From: Merdimonas sp963929015
GTDB lineage: Bacteria > Bacillota > Clostridia > Lachnospirales > Lachnospiraceae
Assembly: GCF_963929015.1 (NCBI RefSeq)
Contig: NZ_CAWVHE010000003.1
Span: forward strand, 248,001-312,000
Length of the DNA stretch: 64,000 nt
Direction: 5' to 3'
The notes under the pieces are model-generated. The model did no database searches. It saw only the letters and a program-made list of their open reading frames with translations, and was not told the DNA's origin. Shown here piece by piece: positions 11,089 through 23,338 of the stretch. A program made the position numbers and the translations under genes. Within the stretch, counting starts at the first letter, position 1; every line of letters begins with the position of its first letter.

Positions 11089-11206
11089 TCCTGGTGGCGA
11101 TGCGCTTAGGGGAAACACCCGTACCCATCCCGAACACGATGGTTAAGCCTTAAGCGGCCGATGGTACTGCACTGGAGACGGTGTGGGAGAGCAGGTGGCT
11201 GCCAGG
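11089..11206 (+). rRNA. rrf: 5S ribosomal RNA, located between 16S and 23S
   Basis: About 118 bases with the terminal stem tcctggtggc / gctgccagga, the loop B-C landmark cccgtacccatcccgaacac and the loop E region near gatggtactgc. It lies about 125 bases after the 16S gene and 445 bases before the 23S gene. No second 5S follows the 23S gene, so this is the operon's only copy. Confidence 0.93.
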
Positions 11207-11650
11207 AATAAAAAAGAAAAAGGCAGAATCGCTGCCGAGAAAAGTTTATCATAGATACAGGCAAAGATGAGCAACAACTTATCGCCGCCAACCCGGTCAG
11301 CAGGGCAGTGCTGTTATGATAACGCTGGTTTTACCAGTGATCAGAGGTTCAAAGGGATTTGGGTTTCTGATGACTGATAAAACATCAGTCAGAACATGTA
11401 CCTTGAAAACTGCATAGAAGAAACAAGAGATCAAAGAAATATCTTGATCAAGACATCCGAGGTATAAGTGAACACTTCACGAGTGCGAAAGCAGGAGTGT
11501 TAGTGTGAACTTAGTTCGACGCAAGTCGAACATCATTATTCGTAATGATTACACACTTTGAAGAAAACAAAGCAAAAAATTGGCCGAAGACCAACGCGTA
11601 TAACGCTATATACGTGTGGACTTAAGAGAACCCGTCTTTTAAGTCGAGTT
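11207..11650 (+). other. 5S-23S spacer without tRNA
   Basis: A 444-base transcribed spacer. It holds a small ggcag/ctgcc hairpin just after the 5S gene and a boxA-like stretch (accttgaaaactgcat near 11400) before 23S. I find no tRNA here or in the 16S-5S spacer. The end near 11590-11650 pairs partly with sequence after 23S, as in 23S processing stems. Confidence 0.55.
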
Positions 11651-14541
<2,891 letters not shown>

Positions 14542-14608
14542 AAGAAGGTCGGTAGGCAGGATGAACAAGTTTCTTATATGCAGTTTTGAAGGTATATGTA
14601 AGATGAGG

Positions 14609-14637
14609 TCAGGGACAAAAGTCCCTGATTTTTTTTA
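14609..14637 (+). terminator. Terminator of the rRNA operon
   Basis: Perfect 8-bp stem tcagggac / gtccctga with an aaaa loop and nine Ts, 68 bases after the 23S end. Confidence 0.9.
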
Positions 14638-14660
14638 TAGCAGAAAGAAGGTGAAGTGTA

Positions 14661-16151
14661 ATGGCAAAAGTACTGGCTATCGACTTGGGTTCATCCAGCG
14701 GACGGGCGGTCAAGGGAGAATATCAGGATGGATCATTGACATATCAGGAAATTTACCGGTTTGAAAATGTACCGGTTCAGAAAGGACGATATTTATGTTG
14801 GGACTTTGATCTTCTTCTTGGGGAAGTAAAACATGCGATTGAGATGGCAGAAGATATTGACAGTATCGGGATTGATACCTGGGGAGCTGATTTTGGCATT
14901 TTAGATCAGAAGGGACAGCTTTTGATGCCGCCGGTTCATTACCGGGACCGCCGTACGGAAGGGATGACAGGGAAGGCACAGGAGAAATTTTCGACAAAAG
15001 AATTATTTCAGATGTGTGGAAATCAGACGTATGCCACTAATTCGCTGTATCAGATCCTTGCTCTTAAGGAGACTGAACCGGAATTATGGAAGCAGACGGC
15101 TAAGATTTTACATATGCCTGATCTGATCAATTATTTCCTTTGTGGAAATGCGGTCTGTGAGCGGACGATCGCCTGTACGACGCAGATGCTGGAACCGGTG
15201 AGCCGAAGCTGGAATCAGCGGGTTCTGCAGGCATATCAGATTCCGGAGACTTTGTTTGCACCTTTGACGGACAGCGGCACTGTGATTGGAGAATATACAG
15301 GTAAGGGGACAAAACCGGTCAAAGTGATCGCCGTTGCCGGTCATGATACACAGAGCGCCGGGGCAGCTATGACAGAAGATACGGACTCAACGGCGTTCCT
15401 AAATATCGGCACCTGGAGCCTTCTGGGAGTGGAGCGGAAACAGCCGATTCTGACGGATCTTGGATTTGAGCTTGGAATATCAAATGAGCAGGGCCCTTAC
15501 CTGGATATTCAGTGTATTATGAATATTGTTGGAACGTGGCTTTTACAGGAGTGCAGACGGGAATGGACGGCGGAAGGTAGAATGGCTTCCTATAATGAAC
15601 TGGAACGGCAGGCGGCATTGTGCGATCCATTTCAGTGCTTTATTGCTCCGAATTCGCCGGATTTTGCCCTTCCCGGGCATATGCCGGAGAAGATACAGGC
15701 TTTCTGCCGTAAGACGGGCCAGAGGGCGCCAGAAAGCGCTGGAGAGGTTGTCAGATGCATCTACGAAAGTCTGGCGCTCAAATATCGAAGAGAGCTGGAA
15801 AAACTAGAGCAGGGCATGGCAGAAGAGGAGGAGAAGAGGCTGCATGCTCAAAAGAGCGCAGGAAGGATTGAGAAGCTGCAGATCCTTGGCGGCGGCGCAC
15901 AATCAGAGATGCTGTGTCAGATGACAGCCGATATTTGCAGGAAACAGGTGATCGCCGGGCCGGTAGAAGCAACAGCCCTGGGAAATCTTGTAATCCAGCT
16001 GAAAGCATTGGGAGAGATTGCGGATGAAGGGGCGGCCAGAGAGACGATCCGCCGGGCAGAAACAACGATTATCTATACTCCAAACGATGAAGTAGAAGAA
16101 AGACAGGCAATAGAAAACGCCTATCAGAAATTTAAGGAGATTGACAACTAA
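14661..16151 (+). CDS. rhaB: Rhamnulokinase-like FGGY carbohydrate kinase
   Basis: Phosphorylates L-rhamnulose to rhamnulose 1-phosphate, the second step of rhamnose catabolism. It is 496 residues, the usual FGGY length. The N-terminal phosphate-binding loop AIDLGSSSGR, the rhamnulokinase-type motifs GIDTWGADFGILD and HYRDRR, and the second-domain motifs AVAGHDTQSA and LGGGAQ are visible. Start: ATG behind gaaggtgaagtgta. No other rhamnose gene is near, and it sits just behind the rRNA terminator with no clear promoter of its own, so the pathway assignment rests on sequence alone. A related kinase specificity cannot be excluded. Confidence 0.85.
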   Translation: MAKVLAIDLGSSSGRAVKGEYQDGSLTYQEIYRFENVPVQKGRYLCWDFDLLLGEVKHAIEMAEDIDSIGIDTWGADFGILDQKGQLLMPPVHYRDRRTEGMTGKAQEKFSTKELFQMCGNQTYATNSLYQILALKETEPELWKQTAKILHMPDLINYFLCGNAVCERTIACTTQMLEPVSRSWNQRVLQAYQIPETLFAPLTDSGTVIGEYTGKGTKPVKVIAVAGHDTQSAGAAMTEDTDSTAFLNIGTWSLLGVERKQPILTDLGFELGISNEQGPYLDIQCIMNIVGTWLLQECRREWTAEGRMASYNELERQAALCDPFQCFIAPNSPDFALPGHMPEKIQAFCRKTGQRAPESAGEVVRCIYESLALKYRRELEKLEQGMAEEEEKRLHAQKSAGRIEKLQILGGGAQSEMLCQMTADICRKQVIAGPVEATALGNLVIQLKALGEIADEGAARETIRRAETTIIYTPNDEVEERQAIENAYQKFKEIDN

Positions 16152-16204
16152 AAAGTGACGGGGGACGGGGGATTTCTGAAAATCCCCCGTCCCCCGTCAC
16201 TTTT
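16151..16204. terminator. Bidirectional terminator, perfect 25-bp stem
   Basis: Arms 16151-16175 and 16180-16204 are exact reverse complements around a ctga loop. The stem is very G/C rich (two runs of five Gs on each arm) with A/T ends, giving a T-tract in both directions. It overlaps the last base of the kinase stop codon and abuts the stop codon of the convergent aminotransferase. Confidence 0.92.
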
Positions 16205-17491
16205 TTATTTCGTTGCCAGCAGCTTTTCGATGCTGACTAGTTTTACGCTTAATACAAAGATCTCGGTGGCAAGTTTCAGTTCTTCTACTGTCGGATAGGA
16301 CGGCGCGATACGGATGTTGCTGTCATGGGGATCTTTTCCATACGGGAAAGTGGCCCCGGCAGGCGTCATGATCAGGCCGGCTTCTTTTGCTTTTGCCACG
16401 ATGGCTTTTGCACAGCCGTCCATGGAATCAAAGGAGATGAAGTATCCGCCGCGTGGAGCGAGCCAGGAGCCGATACCCAGTCCGGCAAGCTCTTTCTCAA
16501 AGGTGTTCAGCACGATGTCGAATTTGGGACGCATGATGTCTGCGTGCTTTTTCATGTGCTCTACCATGCCGTGGATGTTTTTAAAGTATCTTGCGTGGCG
16601 GAGCTGGTTGAGTTTGTCGTGGCCGATGGTCTGGATCTTCATCATCTTCCGGATGTCTGCCAGGTTTGCATCAGATGCGGCGATCGCAGCGATGCCGGAG
16701 CCCGGGAAACTGATCTTGGAAGTAGAAGAGAACTTGTAGACCATATCCGGATTGCCTTCTTTTTTACATTCCATCAGGATTTCAATGAGATAATCCTGTT
16801 TATCTTCATATAAATGGTGGATGCCGTATGCGTTATCCCAGTAAATGCGGAAATCTTCCGCTGCTGGTTTCAGTTTTGCAAAACGGTGGACCGTTACGTC
16901 AGAATAGGTGATGCCCTGCGGGTTGGAGTATTTCGGTACGCACCAGATACCTTTGATGGCCGGGTCGGAGCTTACCAGCTCTTCTACCATATCCATATCC
17001 GGTCCTTCCGGTGTCATGGGTACATTGATCATCTCAATGCCGAAATATTCGGTGATGGCAAAATGTCTGTCATATCCCGGTACCGGGCACAGGAATTTTA
17101 CTTTATCGAGTTTGCACCAGGGAGTGCTGCCCATTACGCCGTGGGTCATGCTGCGCGCAACGGTATCGAACATCACATTTAAGCTGGAGTTTCCAAAAAT
17201 GACGATATTGTCCTTTGGTACTTCCATCATATCTGCAAGAAGCTGTTTTGCCTCGGCGATTCCGTCCAGGACGCCGTAGTTGCGGCAGTCTACGCCTTCG
17301 GTACATTTCAGGTCAGAATCGCTGGTCAGTACGTCCATCATGCCCATGGAGAGGTTCAGCTGTGCGGTAGACGGCTTGCCTCTGGACATATCCAGGTTCA
17401 GATTCTGTGCCTTTACTTCTTCAAATTCAGCTTCCAGTTTGCTTTTTAATTCTAATAATTCTTCTTTTGATAATTCTTCGTATGCTGTCAC
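16205..17491 (-). CDS. PLP-dependent aminotransferase, class I/II (aspartate aminotransferase-like)
   Basis: A fold-type I aminotransferase of the aspartate-aminotransferase-like group that keeps the N-terminal motif NLDMSRGKPS. The PLP lysine is in FSSTSKISFPGSG; YWDNAYG and the arginine in SNIRIAPSYP are also visible. It probably uses aspartate/glutamate-type substrates with 2-oxoglutarate, but the exact pair is not readable. I start it at GTG 17491 because ggagg (17500-17504) lies eight bases upstream; an in-frame ATG at 17518 would add nine residues and has no spaced ribosome binding site. That gives 428 residues. It is convergent with rhaB and shares its terminator. Confidence 0.87.
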   Translation of the reverse strand: MTAYEELSKEELLELKSKLEAEFEEVKAQNLNLDMSRGKPSTAQLNLSMGMMDVLTSDSDLKCTEGVDCRNYGVLDGIAEAKQLLADMMEVPKDNIVIFGNSSLNVMFDTVARSMTHGVMGSTPWCKLDKVKFLCPVPGYDRHFAITEYFGIEMINVPMTPEGPDMDMVEELVSSDPAIKGIWCVPKYSNPQGITYSDVTVHRFAKLKPAAEDFRIYWDNAYGIHHLYEDKQDYLIEILMECKKEGNPDMVYKFSSTSKISFPGSGIAAIAASDANLADIRKMMKIQTIGHDKLNQLRHARYFKNIHGMVEHMKKHADIMRPKFDIVLNTFEKELAGLGIGSWLAPRGGYFISFDSMDGCAKAIVAKAKEAGLIMTPAGATFPYGKDPHDSNIRIAPSYPTVEELKLATEIFVLSVKLVSIEKLLATK

Positions 17492-17687
17492 TTTTCCATC
17501 CTCCACTCTTTTTTGCATCCTTCAATTTCAACATTTTAACGGCAATTTGACGTTCCGTCAATAGATTCTTGCAAAAAATATGGCAAAATATACGATTAAA
17601 GGCAAAAACAGAATGGAAATTGAAATATCCGTGTTTTTAAAATGCAAAATCGTTAAAAAAGAGACGAGGAATTATCATAAAGTCAGA

Positions 17688-18896
17688 CTACTTTGACGAA
17701 ATCTGTTTTCGCCTTGCAAGGATCTCGTCCAGGAGGCAGAAGGCGGCGTCATCTTTGCTCATCCGTTCCAGTTCCCGCACGGAATCCGGGGTGATGATGG
17801 TGATCACATTGGTGGTAGCTTCAAATCCTGCGCCCGGAACTTTCAGGTTATTGGCCGCGATCATGTCCAGATGTTTCTTTTCCAGCTTCTTCTTTGAATT
17901 TTCCAGCATATGCTCTGTCTCCATAGAAAAGCCGCACAGGAACTGGCCGGGACCCTTGTGTTCTCCCAGATACCGGAGGATGTCGTCGGTCCTCTCCAGC
18001 GGAAGGGAGGCATTGTCGTCTGATTTTTTCACCTTTTCCTCGGAAACTTTTGCCGGACGGTAATCCGCTACAGCCGCGGCCTTGATGATGATATCCATAT
18101 CCGGGCTGTGGCTGGTGACGGCTTCAAACATGTCTCTTGCAGAAATGACCGGGATCACATCTACAGCAATGGGAGACTTCAGAGAGGTCGGACCAGTTAC
18201 CAGGGTTACGTCCGCGCCTCTTAACATACAGGCTTTTGCGATGCTGTATCCCATACGCCCGGAGGAGTGATTGGTCAGGAAACGGACCGGGTCCACGGCT
18301 TCCTGCGTGGGGCCGGCGGTAACCAGGACTTTTAGTCCCTTCATATCCTTTTTGCAGGCACAGGCCTTTAGGATGTATTCATATAAAAGCTCCGGCTCCG
18401 GCATTTTCCCTTTCCCTTCATCTCCGCAGGCCAGATGTCCGGTGGCAGGTTCGATCACTTCCATGCCGTATTTCTGCAGGAGCAAAAGATTGTCCTGGGT
18501 GACCGGATTTTCATACATGCCGGTATTCATGGCAGGTGCGATCAGCTTGGGCGCGCTGCTTGCCAGGATTGTGGTGGTCAGCATGTCGTCCGCCAGGCCG
18601 TGGGCCAGCTTGGCGATCACATTTGCGGTGGCAGGAGCCACCATGATCACATCGGCTTCTTTTGCCAGGGAAATGTGTTCCACCTGAAATTCAAAATTCC
18701 GGTCAAAGGTGTCAGTGACACATTTGTGTCCGGTCAGTGTTTCAAAAGTAATGGGATTTATAAAATTTGTGGCATGTTCTGTCATGATCACCCGTACATT
18801 TGCGCCGGATTTTACCAGCATACTGGCAAGAGAAGCGCTTTTGTAGGCGGCGATGCCTCCGGTGACGCCAAGAAGAACGGTTTTTCCTTTTAACAT
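17688..18896 (-). CDS. coaBC: Phosphopantothenoylcysteine synthetase/decarboxylase CoaBC
   Basis: A bifunctional coenzyme A enzyme: the C-terminal CoaB domain joins cysteine to 4'-phosphopantothenate and the N-terminal FMN-dependent CoaC domain decarboxylates the product. It is 402 residues, the family norm. Visible are the flavoprotein start LLGVTGGIAAYKSA, the CoaC histidine region QVEHISLAKEADV, the conserved APAMNTGMYENP, and the CoaB region LVTAGPTQEAVDPVRFLTN. Start: ATG with aaagg upstream. It is divergent from an ECF S component that may import the pathway's precursor. Confidence 0.94.
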   Translation of the reverse strand: MLKGKTVLLGVTGGIAAYKSASLASMLVKSGANVRVIMTEHATNFINPITFETLTGHKCVTDTFDRNFEFQVEHISLAKEADVIMVAPATANVIAKLAHGLADDMLTTTILASSAPKLIAPAMNTGMYENPVTQDNLLLLQKYGMEVIEPATGHLACGDEGKGKMPEPELLYEYILKACACKKDMKGLKVLVTAGPTQEAVDPVRFLTNHSSGRMGYSIAKACMLRGADVTLVTGPTSLKSPIAVDVIPVISARDMFEAVTSHSPDMDIIIKAAAVADYRPAKVSEEKVKKSDDNASLPLERTDDILRYLGEHKGPGQFLCGFSMETEHMLENSKKKLEKKHLDMIAANNLKVPGAGFEATTNVITIITPDSVRELERMSKDDAAFCLLDEILARRKQISSK

Positions 18897-19036
18897 ATAG
18901 ATAACCAGCCTTTCTGAATCAATGCATCTTAGGGATCAGTGTTCCAATCAAATCGGATGATTGGATCATGGGATTATTGTACCATGGGGAAAGGAAGAGA
19001 GGCAAGGACAGGCTTTGATTTCAGGTCAGAAAACTC

Positions 19037-19066
19037 TTGTATGATCTTGTTCGGTGGTGCTATAAT
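19037..19066 (+). promoter_or_regulatory. Promoter of the ECF S-component gene
   Basis: TTGTAT 19037-19042, an 18-base spacer, and a perfect TATAAT 19061-19066 about 60 bases upstream of the start codon. Confidence 0.6.
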
Positions 19067-19126
19067 GTTTCAGGAATTGTATTGTATCCCGCACAGGACG
19101 GGAATGATAACAAGGAGGAATTGAAT

Positions 19127-19786
19127 ATGAAGACGAAGAAACACGACACCCGATGGATGGTCAGTGTTGCACTTATGGCAGCAATCGTCATTGTCCTGGC
19201 GAATACACCGCTTGGCATGATCCAGCTTCCGGTGATTAAGGCGACAACTGTACATATTCCGGTGATCATCGGCGCGATTCTGCTGGGACCGTCTGCAGGC
19301 GCGATCCTGGGCGGGGTATTTGGAATCTGTTCGCTGATCAGCAACACAATGGCCCCTACATTACTATCCTTTGCGTTTTCGCCGTTTATGAGTACAACGG
19401 GAATTCCAGGCGCATTGAAAGCAATCTGGATCTCCGTAGGCTGCAGGATCCTGATCGGTCTGATCTCAGGCTGGCTGTGGATGCTTCTTATGAAGCTTAA
19501 GATGAGTCAGCTGATCGCACTTCCGGTTGTGGGATTTGTAGGATCCATGGTAAATACAGTGACAGTCATGGGAAGTATTTACCTGATGTTTGCAAGAGAG
19601 TATGCCCAGGCAAGAGAAGTAGGAGTCAGCGCAGTATGGGGACTGATCATGGGAACCATCACAGCGTCCGGTATCCCGGAGGCGATTGCGGCGGCAGTGC
19701 TGGTGCTGGCGCTTGGAAAAGTCCTGGTAGGGGTGTTCCGGAAAATGAACCTCCGCACATCCACAGGTTCCATGCGTGTGTTTTGA
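19127..19786 (+). CDS. ECF transporter S component, possibly for pantothenate
   Basis: A 219-residue membrane protein with about six helices and the layout of energy-coupling-factor substrate-binding (S) components, which bind a vitamin and work with a shared EcfAAT module encoded elsewhere. Helix 1 (VSVALMAAIVIVLANTPLG), the loop with HIPVIIGAILLGP and the glycine-rich AGAILGGVFGICS are typical of the family. The start is ATG 19127 behind caaggaggaa; a longer reading frame upstream lacks a ribosome binding site. Pantothenate as substrate is an inference from the divergent coaBC gene. Confidence 0.83.
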   Translation: MKTKKHDTRWMVSVALMAAIVIVLANTPLGMIQLPVIKATTVHIPVIIGAILLGPSAGAILGGVFGICSLISNTMAPTLLSFAFSPFMSTTGIPGALKAIWISVGCRILIGLISGWLWMLLMKLKMSQLIALPVVGFVGSMVNTVTVMGSIYLMFAREYAQAREVGVSAVWGLIMGTITASGIPEAIAAAVLVLALGKVLVGVFRKMNLRTSTGSMRVF

Positions 19787-19792
19787 GATAGA

Positions 19793-21283
19793 TTAAGTGT
19801 TTTTGCTGCGCCATTCCTGCGGCGAGATCCCGAAGGAGGCTTTGAAACACTTGGAAAAGTAAGCCGGATTCTGAAAGCCGGTATCAGAGGCGATCTCAGA
19901 GATCCTGATCCCGGGATCTTTCAGCAGCTGCAGGGCGTGCTGTAATCGAAGATTGCTTAAATAAGCATTAAAATTAATCCCCATTTCTTTTTTAAAACTG
20001 CGGGACAGGTATTCCGGATTTACATGAAGCTCATCCGCGATACTGACCAGAGAAATGGGATCCATATACCGTTCTTCCATGATAGAAGCCGCGCGGGAGA
20101 TCCGGGGAGAGAGATTGACCAGACTTCCCGCGGGGCGGCGGTATAAAAGAGACAGATCACAAAGAAGAGCATTTTTCAGGTCTTCCCATGATTTCGATTC
20201 CGAAATCCGGGAAGATATTTTTTGCATATTGCGGGAATATGCCGTCAGGTCTGAAGCATAACCGTTCAGATAAAGGGTTTCGTAAATGTTGGAACACATA
20301 AGCTTCAGGTCTTCAATGTCAGGATATAGAATGTTTTTTGCCAGATTGAGAAATTGTTCTATCTGTGCAAGCGTCGACTGGGAAGCCAATGTATATAATG
20401 TTTTGCGGATGGCCAGATAGTGCTCTTTTAGCTGCGAACGCTGGTCTTTTTGTGTGCCGGGCGCTTTCAGGGCTGTAATCCCGTAGAAATCAAGATCTCT
20501 GTAGCGGCAGAGATTTTCTGCTTCTGCAAACAGACTGACAGCAGGAGTCAGGATGTCTGTGTACAAAAGAAGGGAAAGTTCATTATATTTCTTCAGCTGT
20601 CTTAAGTACACGGACTGTAGCTGCAGCTGTGTCAGAAGGCTGGGATGACTGGCAAGACTTAGACATCCCAGGAATACGTTTTTATCCAGCGCGGCAGAAA
20701 ACTGAAAAGTAGTTTCATTTACAGAAGGGTAAAAGGGCTTTTGGATCTCATCCTGGGAGTCATACTTTAACAAGACGCAGAAACAGGTGCCAGGAAGAGA
20801 AAAATCTGCATAAGAAGAAAGAAGAGTCAGGAACTCTTCGTTGCTTCCGGTTCCGGTAAGCAGCATAGACTGCAGTTTTTTCTCGTACTGTTCATTGTCC
20901 TTTGCGGCATGTTTTTTCTGGATGAAATTATCGATCGAATCCAGCAGACTTTCACTGTCAATCTCTGTTTTTAGCAGATAGTCTACGGCGTCGTATTTAA
21001 AAGTGCTTCTGACATAACTATAGTCATCGTAGCTGCTAAGTACGATGGTTCCGGTGCCCGGATAGTTTACCGATATATTTTTTAATAGTTCTACACCATC
21101 CATGTGAGGCATACGGATATCAGTTACCACCAGGTCATAAGGACTCTGACGCATTTTAGCGAGAGCTTCCTGCCCGTTTGCCGCGCTGTCCACATGGTAA
21201 TCCGGACGGTTTGACCGGATCAGATATACCAGCCATTCGCGGATCGGATGCTCATCATCTACAATTAATATCTTAAAATCCAT
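19793..21283 (-). CDS. Response regulator with AraC-type DNA-binding domain (YesN-like)
   Basis: The output half of a two-component system, 496 residues. An N-terminal receiver has the acidic pair DD(E) near residue 10 and the phospho-acceptor D55 in VVTDIRMPHMDG. A linker of about 260 residues of unclear fold follows, and the last 100 residues form an AraC double helix-turn-helix (ISEIASDTGFQNPAYFSKCFK). I start it at ATG 21283 behind ggaggaaaataac, one base after the kinase stop; a longer frame upstream lies inside the kinase gene. It likely controls the divergent ABC transporter-sulfatase operon. The ECF gene ends 6 bases from its stop on the other strand. Confidence 0.92.
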   Translation of the reverse strand: MDFKILIVDDEHPIREWLVYLIRSNRPDYHVDSAANGQEALAKMRQSPYDLVVTDIRMPHMDGVELLKNISVNYPGTGTIVLSSYDDYSYVRSTFKYDAVDYLLKTEIDSESLLDSIDNFIQKKHAAKDNEQYEKKLQSMLLTGTGSNEEFLTLLSSYADFSLPGTCFCVLLKYDSQDEIQKPFYPSVNETTFQFSAALDKNVFLGCLSLASHPSLLTQLQLQSVYLRQLKKYNELSLLLYTDILTPAVSLFAEAENLCRYRDLDFYGITALKAPGTQKDQRSQLKEHYLAIRKTLYTLASQSTLAQIEQFLNLAKNILYPDIEDLKLMCSNIYETLYLNGYASDLTAYSRNMQKISSRISESKSWEDLKNALLCDLSLLYRRPAGSLVNLSPRISRAASIMEERYMDPISLVSIADELHVNPEYLSRSFKKEMGINFNAYLSNLRLQHALQLLKDPGIRISEIASDTGFQNPAYFSKCFKASFGISPQEWRSKNT

Positions 21284-21284
21284 G

Positions 21285-23084
21285 TTATTTTCCTCCATGT
21301 TTTGGCAAAAGAATACAGATAATCGTATGAAAGTGATCGTCACAGGATACATGAAGCCCGTAAGATGAGCCGTAAAGCAGCTGGAGCCGTTCCTGGATAT
21401 TGCGTAAACCGATGTGAGAGGTTCCGGAAGCGGAGGCAGCTTCTTTTTGCTGCAGGATCTGTGTCAGCTCCTGCTGGGTAAATCCGATGCCTGTGTCGCA
21501 GATTTCGATCCGCAGATCCGATCCCTGTTCCAGGAAGCGGATCTCCAGCTCAATGTTATTCTCGACGGGAGATATGGCGTGGAGAAAAACATTTTCTACC
21601 AGGGGCTGCAGAAGAAAACGGGGAATATATAACAAGGACAGATCTTCTGGCAGCAGGATCTTCAGCCGGACCTGATTGTTGTATCTTAGATTCTGCAGCC
21701 TTACATATTGCTTCAGAGACATGACTTCGTCCAGCAGGGAATTTTCCGTTTCATTGGAACTGACCGAAGATTTCAGGATGGAAATCAGGATGGTCAGCAT
21801 CTCACATGCGCGGTCCGGATCATTCATCAGGATCATACACTTGATTGAAAAAAGTGTGTTGTATAAAAAATGCGGATTGATCTGTGCTTTCAAAAAGTTA
21901 AACTGCGCGTCATTTATTTTTTTCTCCGATATCCGGATATCCTCCAGTAAAATAGCAATTTTATCGGACAATTGATTATAGCTGGTCTCAATGCTTTTGA
22001 TTTCCCGCAGAGAGGACCGGACCTTCAGCTTGGCAAACTGATTTTCAATGGATTCCTGCATATTCTGGCAGATCGTCCGAAGAGGCCTGGAGATGCAGGA
22101 AGAAATAAGCGTAATAATAATGAGTGAGATCAGATAGCAGACCAGGCTGATTCCCAGAGCCTTGATCACAGTCTGGTTGATGGGTGCGGTTACGACCTGG
22201 AGCGGGATCTGCTCGTAAAGGGTCCACCGTGTTGTAGTGGAATAATACTTGGCGCTGAAGTACTGATTGCCGTCTTCCATGGTATCGATGGAATAATCGT
22301 TGTCGCCGCGTACAAACAGATAGTCGTCCAGGTTGGACAGTGTTTGTCCGATCTCATTCTGGTTGCTGGAAGAGATAATGACAGAGTTCTCGTCCAGAAG
22401 GAAGAAACGACGGCTGGTATGGGGCGGATAGAGGCTGCTGTAAGAAGAACGCAGATTCTCTTCCGGAATGTATACAATGATCGATCCGGCATAGTCGCCG
22501 CTGACACTGTACAGGTTTTTCACAATGGCAAAGGAAGAGGTGACATTTTCGTTGCCGGAATGTGAGATTAAAAAATTGGGCACAGTATAGTCTGTCTCTT
22601 TCAGACTTTTTTGTTTGGTAAACCAGGCATAAGACTGCACCTGCTCAAAATCGTTTTCAGAGTGGCTGTCAGTAGAGTAGGTAAATCCGTTCGTGCTAAA
22701 ACACATGATCTCAAAGGTAAGTCCTGCCTGTAGAAATGCGCTGTGATATTCTGCGTAAAGGCTGTCGATATCTGCCCTGACCTGGGCGGTGCCTCCCATA
22801 TCAGAAGTACTGCTTAGGAGCGTGCCGATAATGCTTTCATCCTGATATAAAAGTTCTGCGATCGTTCCGGCGCCGGTTGCAAGAGAATCGATCTGTTGTG
22901 AGATCAGCTGCAGATTGGCGATGCGGTTATCATTCAGCTGTGAAAGCATGGCCGTACGAAAAAGATGGTAATATCCGATAGAAAAGGAAACAGTCACAAA
23001 AGTGATCAAAAGGGCCATTACTAAAAATAGAAGTTTTTTGATATTAAAATCAGATTTAAAGGTTCTAAAAGTGTTCTTTTTCAT
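21285..23084 (-). CDS. Sensor histidine kinase (YesM-like)
   Basis: A membrane sensor of 599 residues. Helix 1 spans about residues 15-40, an extracellular sensor domain of about 265 residues follows (dCache-like by size and pattern), helix 2 about 307-331, a HAMP-like segment, then the His_kinase domain with phospho-acceptor H405 in QINPHFLYNT. The ATPase domain has the N-box region PLVENVFLHA and G-box DTGIGFTQQ. Start: ATG behind gggag. Kinases of this family sense extracellular sugars or related ligands; the neighbouring transporter and sulfatase suggest a sulfated small molecule here. Confidence 0.92.
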   Translation of the reverse strand: MKKNTFRTFKSDFNIKKLLFLVMALLITFVTVSFSIGYYHLFRTAMLSQLNDNRIANLQLISQQIDSLATGAGTIAELLYQDESIIGTLLSSTSDMGGTAQVRADIDSLYAEYHSAFLQAGLTFEIMCFSTNGFTYSTDSHSENDFEQVQSYAWFTKQKSLKETDYTVPNFLISHSGNENVTSSFAIVKNLYSVSGDYAGSIIVYIPEENLRSSYSSLYPPHTSRRFFLLDENSVIISSSNQNEIGQTLSNLDDYLFVRGDNDYSIDTMEDGNQYFSAKYYSTTTRWTLYEQIPLQVVTAPINQTVIKALGISLVCYLISLIIITLISSCISRPLRTICQNMQESIENQFAKLKVRSSLREIKSIETSYNQLSDKIAILLEDIRISEKKINDAQFNFLKAQINPHFLYNTLFSIKCMILMNDPDRACEMLTILISILKSSVSSNETENSLLDEVMSLKQYVRLQNLRYNNQVRLKILLPEDLSLLYIPRFLLQPLVENVFLHAISPVENNIELEIRFLEQGSDLRIEICDTGIGFTQQELTQILQQKEAASASGTSHIGLRNIQERLQLLYGSSYGLHVSCDDHFHTIICILLPKHGGK

Positions 23085-23124
23085 AGCGTGTCTCTCCCAA
23101 ATCAGTCTTCAAATATCAGTCTAA

Positions 23125-23152
23125 ATTGTATCATATATTTGTGCTTAATCAA
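23125..23152 (-). promoter_or_regulatory. Probable promoter of the kinase-regulator pair
   Basis: On the minus strand, TTGATT (23152-23147), a 16-base spacer, and TACAAT (23130-23125), about 40 bases upstream of the kinase start. The rest of the divergent region to 23338 is very A/T rich; a TATAAT at 23164-23169 on the plus strand may serve the transporter operon but has no good -35. Confidence 0.5.
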
Positions 23153-23338
23153 AGAATAATAGTTATAATGGTCAAAATAGTAATAGAATATCAAAAAAAG
23201 AAAAGAAAAAATAAAATAAATTATATAATTGGACAAAATATCAAAAAAGGATGTCAATTATTTGATTGTTTGCAAAGTAGAAAAAAGGATAACATGAAAT
23301 CAAACAAAACGAAACGCAAAGCAAAGGAGGAGATTTGT

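Noticed and set aside
19037..19126. N-terminal extension of the ECF S component
   Set aside because: It includes the promoter -10 at 19061; the ATG at 19127 has a strong ribosome binding site.
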